In this document: positions 1 to 8,036 of the stretch, piece after piece
Numbering within the stretch: position 1 is the stretch's first letter
Layout: each line of letters starts with the position of its first letter
Assembly (NCBI GenBank): GCA_031181585.1
Contig: JAPSKP010000001.1
Span: 1-43,896 of the forward strand
Source of the DNA: Lysinibacillus sp.
GTDB lineage: Bacteria; Bacillota; Bacilli; Bacillales_A; Planococcaceae
Direction of reading: 5' to 3'
DNA: 43,896 nt
Position numbers and translations under genes: made by a program
The notes under the pieces: model-generated
Told to the model about the DNA's origin: nothing
Seen by the model: only the letters and a program-made list of their open reading frames with translations
Database searches by the model: none

Positions 1-35
1 AAGGCCGTTGCTCTATCCAGCTGAGCTACTGAGAC
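1..35 (-). tRNA. tRNA-Arg, 5' part only (cut by window edge)
   Basis: Read on the minus strand the segment begins GTCTCAGTAGCTCAGCTGG and continues into a D-arm and the 5' side of an anticodon stem (GGCCTT). This is the start of a Bacillales tRNA-Arg, probably anticodon TCT. The anticodon itself lies outside the window, so the identity rests on similarity of the acceptor and D-arm to the known gene. Confidence 0.8.
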
Positions 36-176
36 AGGTTGTTTTTCCAACAATCTGATAGGAAAGACAATTATTATTATATGCGGAAAGTAAACGAAAG
101 TCAATATACTATTTGATAAAAATTCGCTCTTATAAAGAATTCCATTATTCAACTTCTACATACCTATATTGTATGC

Positions 177-222
177 AAAAAACAACCGGCCTTATTCCAT
201 CTTATTAGTAATAAGGCCGGTT
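177..222 (-). terminator. Rho-independent terminator of the rph-rdgB-ysnB operon
   Basis: A perfect 13-bp stem (184-196 with 210-222, AACCGGCCTTATT) is followed on the minus strand by a G and six T. It lies directly behind the ysnB stop codon. Confidence 0.9.
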
Positions 223-224
223 CA

Positions 225-725
225 TTAGCGTTCAAATCGCATTGTTTTAACCAGCTCATTGGCATCTGTATAGCAGTTCATTACGTAGCTGTCTTTTTCG
301 ATGTCGACAACGACAAATGTCTTCTCTTTGCGGCCGCGTGGTTTTAGCAGGCTGCCGGGATTGATGAAGAGTGTGTCGTTGATCATTTCGGCTCCTAGTA
401 CATGGGAATGGCCGAAGCAGCAAATATCTGCACCTAGCTCCTTTGCGCGATATGTGAGCGACAGAATGGATGACTTTACGTTAAATAGGTGCCCATGTGT
501 AGCGAAAATAATCGCATCCCCTACTGAGAATACCTTTTCTTCCGGGAAGTCTGTACCGTGGTCACAGTTGCCGCGCACACGCTCGATTCCTTCCAGTGCC
601 TGATGGTCATACGGCAACTCGCTATCCCCACAATGGACTATGGCGTCTGCTTCCGGATAGAAGCCTCGCACCTTGTCAATCACTCCCGCATCTCCGTGCG
701 TATCACTCATGATTAATAGTTTCAT
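225..725 (-). CDS. ysnB: YsnB-type metallophosphodiesterase (MJ0936/YfcE family)
   Basis: Small calcineurin-like phosphodiesterase of 166 aa. All metal-site motifs are visible: D8-x-H10 (SDTHG), CGD with D34, GNCD at 52-55, THGH with H77 and H79, and GHSH at 105-108. The family uses Mn or similar metals and hydrolyses phosphodiesters; the physiological substrate of YsnB is not established. The start is taken as ATG at 725, which gives the family N-terminus MKLLIMSDTHG. A GTG three bases upstream is an alternative, since the AAGGGGGC ribosome binding site serves both. It is the last gene of an rph-rdgB-ysnB operon, 17 bp behind rdgB, as in B. subtilis, and is followed by a strong terminator. 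Confidence 0.88.
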   Translation of the reverse strand: MKLLIMSDTHGDAGVIDKVRGFYPEADAIVHCGDSELPYDHQALEGIERVRGNCDHGTDFPEEKVFSVGDAIIFATHGHLFNVKSSILSLTYRAKELGADICCFGHSHVLGAEMINDTLFINPGSLLKPRGRKEKTFVVVDIEKDSYVMNCYTDANELVKTMRFER

Positions 726-742
726 CACCGTATGCCCCCTTA

Positions 743-1336
743 TTAGTGTAGTAACGTTGGCAGCAAGTCTGCCAGTTTACGGATCGCATTTCCTCTGTGA
801 GAGATTGCGCCTTTTTCTTCTGGCGTTAGTTCCGCCATGGCACGATTTAATGCCGGTACAAAGAAAATTGGGTCATAGCCAAAGCCATTTGTGCCTCGTT
901 TTTCCTCTAAAATGATACCTTCACAGGATCCAAACACAGTCGTCGTTTCTAAATCTGGCCCTGCAATAGCCAGAGCGCACATAAAGCGTGCTGTACGCTT
1001 TTCTTCCGGCAGCCCTTTTAGATTTTCGAGCACTTTCACAATGTTTGCTTCATCATCATGATCGCCTGCATAACGTGCAGAATAAACCCCTGGCGCACCG
1101 TCTAATGCATCTACTGCCAATCCTGAATCATCTGCAATGACAATTGTGCCAAGCGCATTGGAAAGCGTTTCAGCCTTTAATACGGCGTTTTCTTCGAATG
1201 TTGTTCCTGTTTCCTCTATTTCCATATTGGGGGCCACATCAAACATAGTTACGACCTCGTAGCCTAGCGGCGTAAACAGTGCCTCAAAGTCCTTTGCTTT
1301 TCCTTTATTTTTTGTAGCAATCACGACTTGTTTCAT
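743..1336 (-). CDS. rdgB: dITP/XTP pyrophosphatase (non-canonical purine NTPase, RdgB/HAM1)
   Basis: House-cleaning nucleotidase that hydrolyses XTP and dITP/ITP to the monophosphate and pyrophosphate, keeping deaminated purines out of nucleic acids. Visible HAM1 motifs are the substrate loop TKNKGK at residues 8-13, the metal-binding ADDSGL near residue 70, the specificity segment [12 protein letters not shown] near 150 and SHRGNA near the C-terminus. The start is the ATG at 1336 ([12 protein letters not shown]), with GGAGGA eight bases upstream. A longer reading from 1363 would add nine codons inside rph and is not likely. The protein is 197 aa, normal for the family. It begins one base after the rph stop, so translational coupling is likely. 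Equivalent to B. subtilis ysnA. Confidence 0.95.
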   Translation of the reverse strand: MKQVVIATKNKGKAKDFEALFTPLGYEVVTMFDVAPNMEIEETGTTFEENAVLKAETLSNALGTIVIADDSGLAVDALDGAPGVYSARYAGDHDDEANIVKVLENLKGLPEEKRTARFMCALAIAGPDLETTTVFGSCEGIILEEKRGTNGFGYDPIFFVPALNRAMAELTPEEKGAISHRGNAIRKLADLLPTLLH

Positions 1337-1337
1337 G

Positions 1338-2093
1338 TTATGCTTCCTCCTTTGATCCGACAAGGGCTGCTAGCTCACCTAATGCTTCCTTCTGTATATC
1401 GATCAATTGAGCGATCCCCGCTTCTCCAAGGCCTAACAGCTCATTTAACTCCTCACGTGAGAATGTTGCTTCTTCGCCTGTTCCTTGCAGCTCGACAAAG
1501 CGGCCTTCTCCTGTCATAACGATATTCATATCAACTGCTGCATCAACATCTTCTACATAGTTTAAATCCAGTACAGGGCCCATTCCTTCAATGATTCCTA
1601 CGCTAGTAGCAGCTAGGTAATCAACAATCGGGAATTTAGCAAATGGCTTTTCGGTACCCAGCTTGGCAATCGCCTGTGTCATGGCAACGAATGCACCTGT
1701 AATGGAAGCAGTACGTGTACCGCCGTCCGCTTGAATAACGTCACAGTCAATCCAAACTGTTTTTTCGCCTAATGCCTCTAAATCAACAACAGCACGTAAA
1801 GCACGACCGATTAGACGCTGTATTTCCATTGTACGTCCGTTTACTTTGCCGCGTGAAGATTCACGTTGTGTACGTTGCGCAGTTGCTCTCGGGAGCATTG
1901 CATATTCAGCCGTAATCCAACCTTTGCCTTGTCCGCGCAGGAAGCTTGGTACTCTTTCTTCGACCGTTGCTGTACAGATGACCTTCGTATTTCCAACGGT
2001 AATCAGTACAGAACCTTCTGGATGCATTAAATAGTTATTTTCAATATGAACTGGGCGTAATTCGCCTGCAGCTCGGTTATCATGTCTTGTCAT
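1338..2093 (-). CDS. rph: Ribonuclease PH
   Basis: Phosphorolytic 3'-5' exoribonuclease that trims tRNA 3' extensions using inorganic phosphate. The 251-aa protein has the RNase PH fold throughout: the N-terminal [15 protein letters not shown], the hallmark block [18 protein letters not shown] near residues 83-100, [11 protein letters not shown], and the active-site strand [15 protein letters not shown] near 160-175. The ATG at 2093 has AGGAGG at good spacing. It is the first gene of the rph-rdgB-ysnB unit. In B. subtilis gerM lies between racE and rph; here the 160 bp between them contain only a terminator and promoter-like sequence, so gerM is absent from this locus. Confidence 0.96.
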   Translation of the reverse strand: MTRHDNRAAGELRPVHIENNYLMHPEGSVLITVGNTKVICTATVEERVPSFLRGQGKGWITAEYAMLPRATAQRTQRESSRGKVNGRTMEIQRLIGRALRAVVDLEALGEKTVWIDCDVIQADGGTRTASITGAFVAMTQAIAKLGTEKPFAKFPIVDYLAATSVGIIEGMGPVLDLNYVEDVDAAVDMNIVMTGEGRFVELQGTGEEATFSREELNELLGLGEAGIAQLIDIQKEALGELAALVGSKEEA

Positions 2094-2121
2094 GGTAAAC
2101 CTCCTCGTAATTCTGCCCCTT

Positions 2122-2130
2122 ATCTTAACA
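2122..2130 (-). promoter_or_regulatory. Candidate extended -10 promoter for rph operon
   Basis: On the minus strand TGTTAAGAT forms an extended -10 element (TGn-TAAGAT) about 30 bases before the rph start codon. No clear -35 is visible. Just upstream a small GGCG-TTTT-CGCC hairpin with a T-run may separate this unit from murI. Confidence 0.35.
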
Positions 2131-2222
2131 TAATTTTCAGGACCGAAAAAGGCGAAAACGCCAGATTCTTAACGAAATAGCGCATCTCCCGTTAAAAATC
2201 CTACTATAAACTATACAATCGT

Positions 2223-2254
2223 AAAAAGCCCGACCACATATGCAGCCGGGCTTA
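2223..2254 (-). terminator. Terminator of murI
   Basis: On the minus strand, AAGCCCGGC and GTCGGGCTT form a GC-rich stem followed by TTTTT. It starts 4 bases after the murI stop codon. Confidence 0.88.
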
Positions 2255-2257
2255 TCC

Positions 2258-3052
2258 TTAAAATTTTATACGATGGATGTCCAAATGTTCCTGTTCCAGC
2301 CAGCGCTCTGCAATAGAACGGAAAATCGGCACCGACCCGGATGCAAAAAACTTATGCTCGGGCGGTGACGTATCTTTCCGCAGCTGATTGTTAAACGCTA
2401 GAATGGCCTCTGCATCGCGGGCTGTCTCCTCCGCTGATGAAAGAACATGCACCCCCTCCCCTACAGCCGCTTCAATTTGCTTCTGCAGGATTGGATAGTG
2501 CGTACAACCCAAAATAACCGTATCAAAACGCTCCTCCTCCAATGGCTTAAGCCCATTGGCCACCAAGTCATAAGAGAATTGCCCTTCATACTCACCACTT
2601 TCTACAAGCGGTACGAATGTAGGACATGCAAGCGGTATTACTTTCGCTTTTGTGCTCAATGAATAGATTGCCTGTTCATAGGCAGCACTTTTCACTGTGC
2701 CTTCTGTTGCCAGGACCACAATTTCATTGCGCTTTGTTTTCTTTATAGCCGCCCGTGCTCCAGCATTAATCACACCGAGCACCGGGAACGGCATATGTTT
2801 CTGCAGGCTTTCCAGTGCCACAGCAGTTGCTGTATTACACGCAATCACCAGCATTTTTACATTCATTTTCTCCAGCGCCTTTGCCATCTGCCACGTAAAT
2901 GTACGCACTTCCTGCTTTGAGCGGGGGCCGTATGGGCAACGCGCTGTATCACCAATATAATAAATTGTTTCATTCGGCAAAAGCTCCATAATTGCTTTTG
3001 CTACTGTTAAGCCGCCAACACCTGAATCGATAACACCAATCGGGGCATTCAC
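2258..3052 (-). CDS. murI: Glutamate racemase
   Basis: Converts L-glutamate to D-glutamate for peptidoglycan (and, in some Bacillales, poly-gamma-glutamate). The 264-aa protein shows the MurI pattern: IDSGVGGLTV at residues 8-17 with acidic D9, the two catalytic cysteines C72 (ACNTATA) and C183 (GCTHYP), and H185. No cofactor domain is present, as expected. The start is GTG at 3052, preceded by GAGGCGG; an overlapping ATG two bases upstream runs straight into a stop. It lies 16 bp behind the MarR gene and probably shares its transcript. B. subtilis calls the same-position gene racE. Confidence 0.95.
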   Translation of the reverse strand: MNAPIGVIDSGVGGLTVAKAIMELLPNETIYYIGDTARCPYGPRSKQEVRTFTWQMAKALEKMNVKMLVIACNTATAVALESLQKHMPFPVLGVINAGARAAIKKTKRNEIVVLATEGTVKSAAYEQAIYSLSTKAKVIPLACPTFVPLVESGEYEGQFSYDLVANGLKPLEEERFDTVILGCTHYPILQKQIEAAVGEGVHVLSSAEETARDAEAILAFNNQLRKDTSPPEHKFFASGSVPIFRSIAERWLEQEHLDIHRIKF

Positions 3053-3068
3053 ATTTACCGCCTCAATC

Positions 3069-3512
3069 CTATTTCATTAATAAATGTAATTTTTGTAGTA
3101 GTTGTAGTAAGTCCCGCGCCTCATCCGTTTCAAAATTATCCAATAGTTCACGAAGATAATCTTGGCGTTTTTCAATCACTTCTTGAATGATACGCTCACC
3201 TTCTGCTAGTAAGTGAATGCGAACGACACGACGATCCTGTTCATCACGAACACGCTGTACCAGCTCACTCTTCTCCATACGATCGACAAGATCCGTCGTC
3301 GTACTGAATGCGAGGTACATCTTATTCGATAAATCCCCGATTGTCATATCTCCAGACTCATGTAACCACTGCAAAGCCACAAATTGCGGAGGTGTAATCG
3401 TATAATTACTTAGAATTTCACGACCTTTTTGTTTAATTAAGTGTGAAATGTAACGTAGCTCTTTTTCTAGTGATGCTACAGATTCAAAGCTGTGTTTACT
3501 GTTGTCCTTCAT
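3069..3512 (-). CDS. MarR-family transcriptional regulator (YsmB-like)
   Basis: A 147-aa winged-helix protein. Residues about 45-110 carry the MarR fold: TITPPQFVALQWLHESGDMTIGDLS..., a recognition helix (MYLAFSTTTDLVDRMEKSELV) and the wing RVRDEQDRRVVRIHL, whose D-x-R-D/R motif is conserved in the family. The position between gerE and murI matches B. subtilis ysmB. The ligand and regulon are unknown. A 7-bp inverted repeat just upstream of the start (3529-3554) could be its own operator. The ATG at 3512 has GAGGAG 12 bases upstream, slightly long spacing; no better start is in frame. Confidence 0.87.
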   Translation of the reverse strand: MKDNSKHSFESVASLEKELRYISHLIKQKGREILSNYTITPPQFVALQWLHESGDMTIGDLSNKMYLAFSTTTDLVDRMEKSELVQRVRDEQDRRVVRIHLLAEGERIIQEVIEKRQDYLRELLDNFETDEARDLLQLLQKLHLLMK

Positions 3513-3528
3513 CTAACCCATTCACTCC

Positions 3529-3554
3529 TCAAAATGTTCATATATCTATTTTGA
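3529..3554. promoter_or_regulatory. Inverted repeat upstream of the MarR gene, candidate operator
   Basis: Perfect 7-bp arms TCAAAAT (3529-3535) and ATTTTGA (3548-3554) with a 12-bp AT-rich spacer lie immediately before the MarR reading frame, overlapping its leader. MarR proteins commonly bind such dyads in their own promoters. The assignment is inferred from position and symmetry only. Confidence 0.35.
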
Positions 3555-3584
3555 AGTGTTTTTGGGCAAATAGCAAGCCTGCAT

Positions 3585-3806
3585 TCAGTTTAACGACAAT
3601 TCTTGCAGTCGTAGTAATTCAACAAGTGCTTGCGTTCGACTCGAGACACCCAGCTTTTGAATCGTATTGGAAATATGATTCCGCACTGTCTTCTCGCTAA
3701 TTTGTAGCTTTTCAGAAATTTCCTTTGTTGAATAATCTTCAATCAGCAGTTGGAATATTTCGCGCTCTCGTTTAGTTAGAAGAAAGCCTGACTGCTGGCT
3801 ACTCAT
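3585..3806 (-). CDS. gerE: GerE, late mother-cell sporulation transcription factor (LuxR-type HTH)
   Basis: Stand-alone LuxR-type DNA-binding domain of 73 aa with no receiver domain, exactly the size of GerE. The sequence follows the B. subtilis protein closely: LLTKREREIFQLL, STKEISEKLQISEKTVRNHI (the HTH) and QKLGVSSRTQALVELLR. In B. subtilis GerE modulates sigma-K-dependent coat-gene expression late in the mother cell and represses sigK. The ATG at 3806 has GGGAGG upstream. A near-perfect sigma-K promoter precedes it. The gene is direct evidence that the organism sporulates. Neighbours on both sides are the same as in B. subtilis. Confidence 0.95.
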   Translation of the reverse strand: MSSQQSGFLLTKREREIFQLLIEDYSTKEISEKLQISEKTVRNHISNTIQKLGVSSRTQALVELLRLQELSLN

Positions 3807-3836
3807 ATTAGCAACAACCTCCCATCCTCTTCCTTG

Positions 3837-3863
3837 TACATTATGTCAAAGTTGGCGTGAGGT
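3837..3863 (-). promoter_or_regulatory. Sigma-K promoter of gerE
   Basis: On the minus strand the sequence reads AC-N16-CATAATGTA, matching the recalled sigma-K consensus (-35 AC, 16-17 bp, -10 CATAnnnTA). It lies about 30 bp before the gerE ATG, where a sigma-K promoter is known in B. subtilis. Confidence 0.72.
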
Positions 3864-3876
3864 GAGGGCATTTTCA

Positions 3877-4308
3877 CTATTTCCCATGCAATAATTCTTT
3901 CTCTTCATCTGTAAAGGGAACCGGCCTTCCATTTTTACCACTTATTTGAACAATTGTACCTCTTGCAGTGAAAACAATTTCGTCTTTTTCATTTTTTCCC
4001 ATGTAATGAATATCCACTGAACTACTACCTACATGAGCAATTTTTACATGTACCTTTATTTTTTCATCGAAATACATCTGGCGTACATAGTCGCATTGCA
4101 AATCAGCTACTACCGGAATATTTCCTTCTTTGCTCATCAATCCGATTGACTTCAAATATTCAATACGTGCATGCTCCAAATATGTAAACACTACTGTGTT
4201 ATTGACGTGCCCGAACATATCCGTCTCTGAAAAACGGACCTGCACCTCAACCGAAAACGAAAATTCACTTGCCCAAGTCTGTGGTTCTTCAATATATTTT
4301 GCCTTCAT
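3877..4308 (-). CDS. Hotdog-fold acyl-CoA thioesterase (YsmA-like, 4HBT family)
   Basis: A 143-aa single hotdog domain of the 4-hydroxybenzoyl-CoA thioesterase/YbgC type. The signature SETDMFGHVNNTVVFTYLEHARIEYL (residues about 28-53) contains the catalytic aspartate and the HVNN motif. Such enzymes hydrolyse acyl-CoA esters to free acid and CoA; the chain-length preference cannot be read from sequence. The ATG at 4308 has GGGAGG. The position matches B. subtilis ysmA, between gerE and sdh. A FadR-like box overlaps its promoter, suggesting that it is repressed with beta-oxidation genes and acts on fatty acyl-CoA (inference). Confidence 0.87.
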   Translation of the reverse strand: MKAKYIEEPQTWASEFSFSVEVQVRFSETDMFGHVNNTVVFTYLEHARIEYLKSIGLMSKEGNIPVVADLQCDYVRQMYFDEKIKVHVKIAHVGSSSVDIHYMGKNEKDEIVFTARGTIVQISGKNGRPVPFTDEEKELLHGK

Positions 4309-4349
4309 TATAAATCCTCCCTTGTTAACTACATTTCATTCCATCCCTG

Positions 4350-4372
4350 AGAATGAATACTTATTCATTATA
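4350..4372 (-). promoter_or_regulatory. ysmA promoter -10 with overlapping FadR-like box
   Basis: On the minus strand the extended -10 TGCTATAAT (core at 4367-4372) is followed immediately by TGAATAAGTATTCATTCT (4350-4367). This agrees with the B. subtilis FadR consensus TGAATGAnTAnTCATTCA at all but two defined positions. A bound repressor would cover the transcription start. A convincing -35 is not visible. Confidence 0.55.
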
Positions 4373-4614
4373 GCATGGGATCATTATAGGAAGATACTTT
4401 TAATTCCAGTAAAGAAGGACAATTCTTATTGCTTTATGGACAAGAATATCGCCCTTACTCCCTACTCAAAAGGCTTGATCATTCTGCTATAAATACTATA
4501 AATAGCTCGATTAAAAAGATGCTACTGCTTTATAGCTCCCTGCAGCTATTCTATGGAGGAAATAAGTTGTAACCGCAGGACAATGATTTGAATGAAGGTT
4601 TTTGAAGAGGCATC

Positions 4615-4649
4615 TCAAAAAAAACCTGGAGGATATATATCCTCCAGGT
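4615..4649 (-). terminator. Terminator of sdhCAB
   Basis: Perfect palindromic hairpin 4622-4649 (AACCTGGAGGATAT and its complement) followed on the minus strand by a run of T, 12 bases behind the sdhB stop. Confidence 0.92.
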
Positions 4650-4661
4650 TCATTTTTATGA

Positions 4662-5441
4662 TTAGTCTACCATGTGGTCAGAACCGAAGAAGTTCTTGAA
4701 CATTTGAACTGTTGTTGCGCGGTTAAGTGCTGCGATTGATGTTGTCAAAGGAATACCTTTTGGACATGCAGCAACACAGTTTTGTGAGTTACCACAGTTT
4801 GCTAGACCGCCGTCGCCCATAATTGCAGCTAAACGCTCGTCTTTGTTCATAGCACCAGTTGGGTGTGTGTTGAATAGACGTACTTGTGATAATGGAGCTG
4901 GACCGATAAACGAAGCGCCTTCAGATACGTTTGGACATGCTTCCATACATACACCACAAGTCATACATTTAGATAATTCATAAGCCCATTGACGTTTGCG
5001 CTCCGGCATACGTGGACCTTCACCTAAATCATACGTACCATCGATTGGTACCCAAGCTTTTACTTTCTTAAGTGCGTTGAACATACGGCTGCGGTCAACC
5101 TGTAAGTCACGTACTACCGGGAAAGTAGCCATTGGTTCTAAACGAATTGGTTGAGTTAATTTATCTACTAAAGCAGAACAAGATTGTTGTGGACGTCCGT
5201 TGATTACCATCGAACATGCACCACAAACCTCTTCAAGACAGTTCATATCCCAAGTTACAGGATTTGTCTTTTTACCGTCTGCAGTAACTGGATTTCTTTG
5301 GATCTCCATTAAAATTGAGATTACGTTCATACCATGACGGTAAGGCACTCGGAATTTCTCCCAACGGCTTTGACCGTTTTCAGTATCTTGACGAAGGATC
5401 TCAACATCTACCATTCTGCCAGTGTTAGCTGTTGTTTCCAT
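4662..5441 (-). CDS. sdhB: Succinate dehydrogenase iron-sulfur subunit
   Basis: Electron-transfer subunit of complex II on the inner face of the membrane, carrying electrons from FAD in SdhA to quinone at SdhC. The 259-aa protein has an N-terminal plant-type ferredoxin domain with [2Fe-2S] ligands C68, C73, C76 and C88. The C-terminal bacterial ferredoxin domain has C159-x2-C162-x2-C165-x3-C169 and C216-x5-C222-x3-C226 for the remaining two clusters. The ATG at 5441 has GGAGGAG. It is the last gene of sdhCAB, 17 bp behind sdhA. Confidence 0.97.
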   Translation of the reverse strand: METTANTGRMVDVEILRQDTENGQSRWEKFRVPYRHGMNVISILMEIQRNPVTADGKKTNPVTWDMNCLEEVCGACSMVINGRPQQSCSALVDKLTQPIRLEPMATFPVVRDLQVDRSRMFNALKKVKAWVPIDGTYDLGEGPRMPERKRQWAYELSKCMTCGVCMEACPNVSEGASFIGPAPLSQVRLFNTHPTGAMNKDERLAAIMGDGGLANCGNSQNCVAACPKGIPLTTSIAALNRATTVQMFKNFFGSDHMVD

Positions 5442-5458
5442 GTTTAAGTCTCCTCCTC

Positions 5459-7204
5459 TTATGCTGAGTAGTCACGTTTACGTGGTGGAATCAACGAAAC
5501 GTCTACCTCTCCATAAGTAATAATCGGCTCACCTGTAGCAGGATCAAATTTTGCCATAGTTGTTTTTAAGAAGTTCTCATCATCACGATCCGGGAACTCA
5601 GGTTTGTAGTGAGCACCACGTGATTCATTACGCAATAAAGCACCTTTTGTCATAACTTTTGCAAGGTATAACATATTCTTTAGCTGACGTGTGAAGTGAG
5701 CACCTTGGTTAGACCAACGTTGTGTATCATTGATATTGATGTTGTTCCAGCGCTCTTGTAATTCTGTAAGCTTTTCGTAAGTTTTTTCAAGACGGTCGTT
5801 ATGACGTACTACTGTCATGTTGTCAGTCATCCACTCACCAAGCTCTTTGTGTAATAAGTATGCGTTTTCAGTACCATCCATTTTCAGGATTGACTCCCAC
5901 TTCTCAGTTTCTTCTTTTACGCGAGCTTCGAAAATTGATTCTGGAAGATCTTCCGCATGCTTTTTAAGGCCTTTAATATATTTAACAGCGTTTGGTCCTG
6001 CAACCATACCACCGTAAATTGCTGATAATAATGAGTTTGCACCAAGGCGGTTTGCACCGTGTTGTGAGAAGTCACACTCACCGGCTGCAAATAATCCAGG
6101 GATTTCCGTCATTTGGTCATAATCAACCCATAATCCACCCATTGAGTAGTGAACTGCTGGGAAGATTTTCATTGGTAACTTACGCGGGTCGTCTCCTACG
6201 AATTTTTCGTAGATTTCGATGATACCACCAAGTTTGATATCTAATTCGTGCGGATCTTTGTGAGAAAGATCTAGATAAACCATGTTCTCACCGTTGATAC
6301 CTAATTTTTGGTTAACACATACATCGAAGATTTCACGAGTTGCGATATCACGAGGTACTAGGTTACCGTAAGCTGGATATTTTTCTTCTAGGAAGTACCA
6401 AGGCTTACCATCTTTATATGTCCAGATACGACCGCCTTCACCACGAGCAGACTCTGACATTAGACGGTTTTTATCATCTCCAGGAATCGCTGTTGGGTGA
6501 ATTTGGATCATTTCACCATTTGCATATGAAGCACCTTGCTGGTACACGATTGATGCTGCTGAACCAGTGTTGATTACAGAGTTCGTTGTTTTACCGAAGA
6601 TGATACCAGGACCACCCGTTGCCATGATAACTGCGTCACCACGGAATGCACGGATTTCCTCTGTTTTTAAATCTTGAGCTACGATACCGCGGCAAACACC
6701 TTCGTCATCAAGCACAGCACCAAGGAATTCCCAGTGCTCGTATTTTGTTACAAGACCAGCTACTTCGTGTGAACGAACTTGCTCATCTAGCGCGTATAAA
6801 AGCTGTTGACCAGTCGTTGCACCTGAGAATGCTGTACGGTGCATTAATGTACCACCGAAACGACGGAAATCAAGTAAACCTTCTGGTGTACGGTTAAACA
6901 TTACACCCATACGGTCCATCAAGTGGATAATACCAGGTGCTGCGTCACACATACCTTTAACTGGTGGCTGGTTCGCTAGGAAGTCACCGCCATATACTGT
7001 ATCGTCAAAGTGGATCCATGGAGAATCCCCTTCACCTTTTGTATTTACTGCACCATTAATTCCGCCCTGCGCACATACAGAGTGTGAGCGCTTTACCGGA
7101 ACTAATGAGAATAATTCAACTTCAGTGCCAACTTCGGCTGCTTTAATCGTTGCCATTAAGCCTGCAAGGCCACCACCGACAACAATTACTTTGCTCTTTG
7201 CCAT
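5459..7204 (-). CDS. sdhA: Succinate dehydrogenase flavoprotein subunit
   Basis: Catalytic subunit of complex II, oxidising succinate to fumarate in the TCA cycle. Of 581 aa. The N-terminal Rossmann motif VVGGGLAGL (residues 8-16) binds FAD, and H41 in HSVCAQGGIN is the histidine that carries the covalent flavin. The substrate-site segments HPTAIPG, SARGEGGRIW and HYSMGGLWVDYD are intact, and the C-terminal helical domain ends in PPRKRDYSA. The ATG at 7204 has GAGGAG slightly far upstream. It sits between sdhC and sdhB in the standard Bacillus order, with an 80-bp gap after sdhC. Confidence 0.97.
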   Translation of the reverse strand: MAKSKVIVVGGGLAGLMATIKAAEVGTEVELFSLVPVKRSHSVCAQGGINGAVNTKGEGDSPWIHFDDTVYGGDFLANQPPVKGMCDAAPGIIHLMDRMGVMFNRTPEGLLDFRRFGGTLMHRTAFSGATTGQQLLYALDEQVRSHEVAGLVTKYEHWEFLGAVLDDEGVCRGIVAQDLKTEEIRAFRGDAVIMATGGPGIIFGKTTNSVINTGSAASIVYQQGASYANGEMIQIHPTAIPGDDKNRLMSESARGEGGRIWTYKDGKPWYFLEEKYPAYGNLVPRDIATREIFDVCVNQKLGINGENMVYLDLSHKDPHELDIKLGGIIEIYEKFVGDDPRKLPMKIFPAVHYSMGGLWVDYDQMTEIPGLFAAGECDFSQHGANRLGANSLLSAIYGGMVAGPNAVKYIKGLKKHAEDLPESIFEARVKEETEKWESILKMDGTENAYLLHKELGEWMTDNMTVVRHNDRLEKTYEKLTELQERWNNININDTQRWSNQGAHFTRQLKNMLYLAKVMTKGALLRNESRGAHYKPEFPDRDDENFLKTTMAKFDPATGEPIITYGEVDVSLIPPRKRDYSA

Positions 7205-7284
7205 GATTGATTCTCACTCCTCTTACATTGCTTTAAAAGTCATGTACTGTGTAGCATATCTATATTGTAAGCTACTAAACTAAA

Positions 7285-7899
7285 TTATACGAACGAAACG
7301 ATTGCTACTACACCCATAATAGATAGGATGACGAAGATTGCCATTGTGATGAAAGTCGCAACACGTTGTGATGACGGAGACTGAGTAATACCCCAGCTTA
7401 CTAGGAACGACCAAATACCGTTCGCCAAGTGGAATGTAGCGGATAAAATACCTACAATGTAGAAGCCTAGCATCCATGGGTTATCCACGATTTCAGCCAT
7501 CATATTAAAGTCAACTTCAGCTCCAAGTGCCTTTTGAACACGTGTTTGGAAAATATGCCAAGCAACGAAGATTACTAGGAAGATACCTGTAAAACGTTGT
7601 AGAGCGAACATCCAGTTACGGAATGTACTGAAGCGCTTCACATTGTGTCTAGCAGTAAATGCGATATAGATTCCGTAAAACGCGTGGAACATTAATGGAA
7701 TATAAATAATAATCCATTCCATTGCTACCAATAATGCATGTGGGACTAATTCCATTACCCCGGTTGAATTATTGTAGACTTCTTCACCGCCAACCGCAGT
7801 GAAGTTCAGTGATAAGTGGAACACCAAGAACAGACCTACCGGGATCACCCCAAGCAGGGAATGTAAGCGGCGCCATAAAAACTCACGATCTTTCGACAA
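7285..7899 (-). CDS. sdhC: Succinate dehydrogenase cytochrome b558 subunit
   Basis: Membrane anchor with two b haems that passes electrons to menaquinone. Five hydrophobic segments are visible, and the four histidines expected for the haems fall at H28, H72, H115 and H157, almost the same positions as in B. subtilis SdhC. The start is TTG at 7899 (MSKDREFLWRRLHSLLGVIP), with AAGGGGGG eight bases upstream, giving 204 aa. The ATG at 7938 would add 13 residues, has no ribosome binding site and breaks the family alignment. A vegetative promoter lies about 110 bp upstream. Confidence 0.95.
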   Translation of the reverse strand: MSKDREFLWRRLHSLLGVIPVGLFLVFHLSLNFTAVGGEEVYNNSTGVMELVPHALLVAMEWIIIYIPLMFHAFYGIYIAFTARHNVKRFSTFRNWMFALQRFTGIFLVIFVAWHIFQTRVQKALGAEVDFNMMAEIVDNPWMLGFYIVGILSATFHLANGIWSFLVSWGITQSPSSQRVATFITMAIFVILSIMGVVAIVSFV

Positions 7900-7965
7900 G
7901 ATTGTTACCCCCCTTAGTACTTGAAATATACTAATCAATTGTCATTACTTTGTAATTTAATGGCA

Positions 7966-7993
7966 TTGACTGCATATTTCATCATGGTACAAT
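7966..7993 (+). promoter_or_regulatory. Candidate sigma-A promoter reading toward yslB
   Basis: TTGACT (7966-7971), 16-bp spacer, TACAAT (7988-7993). A start near 8000 would give a leader of about 170 nt before yslB. It faces the sdhC promoter. Confidence 0.5.
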
Positions 7994-8007
7994 ATTATGA
8001 CATGTCC

Positions 8008-8036
8008 ATTGTACTCTCAGAAAGTACTAGCGTCAA
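8008..8036 (-). promoter_or_regulatory. Sigma-A promoter of sdhCAB
   Basis: On the minus strand TTGACG (8031-8036), exactly 17 bp, TACAAT (8008-8013). The predicted start near 8001 gives a leader of about 100 nt before the TTG start of sdhC. Confidence 0.7.

Larger units (their letters stand above)
4309..4661. other. Intergenic region ysmA-sdhB
   Basis: Holds the ysmA promoter and FadR-like box at one end and the sdhB terminator at the other. Between 4380 and 4610 I see AT-rich sequence with no reading frame that has a ribosome binding site, and no obvious structure. Confidence 0.6.
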
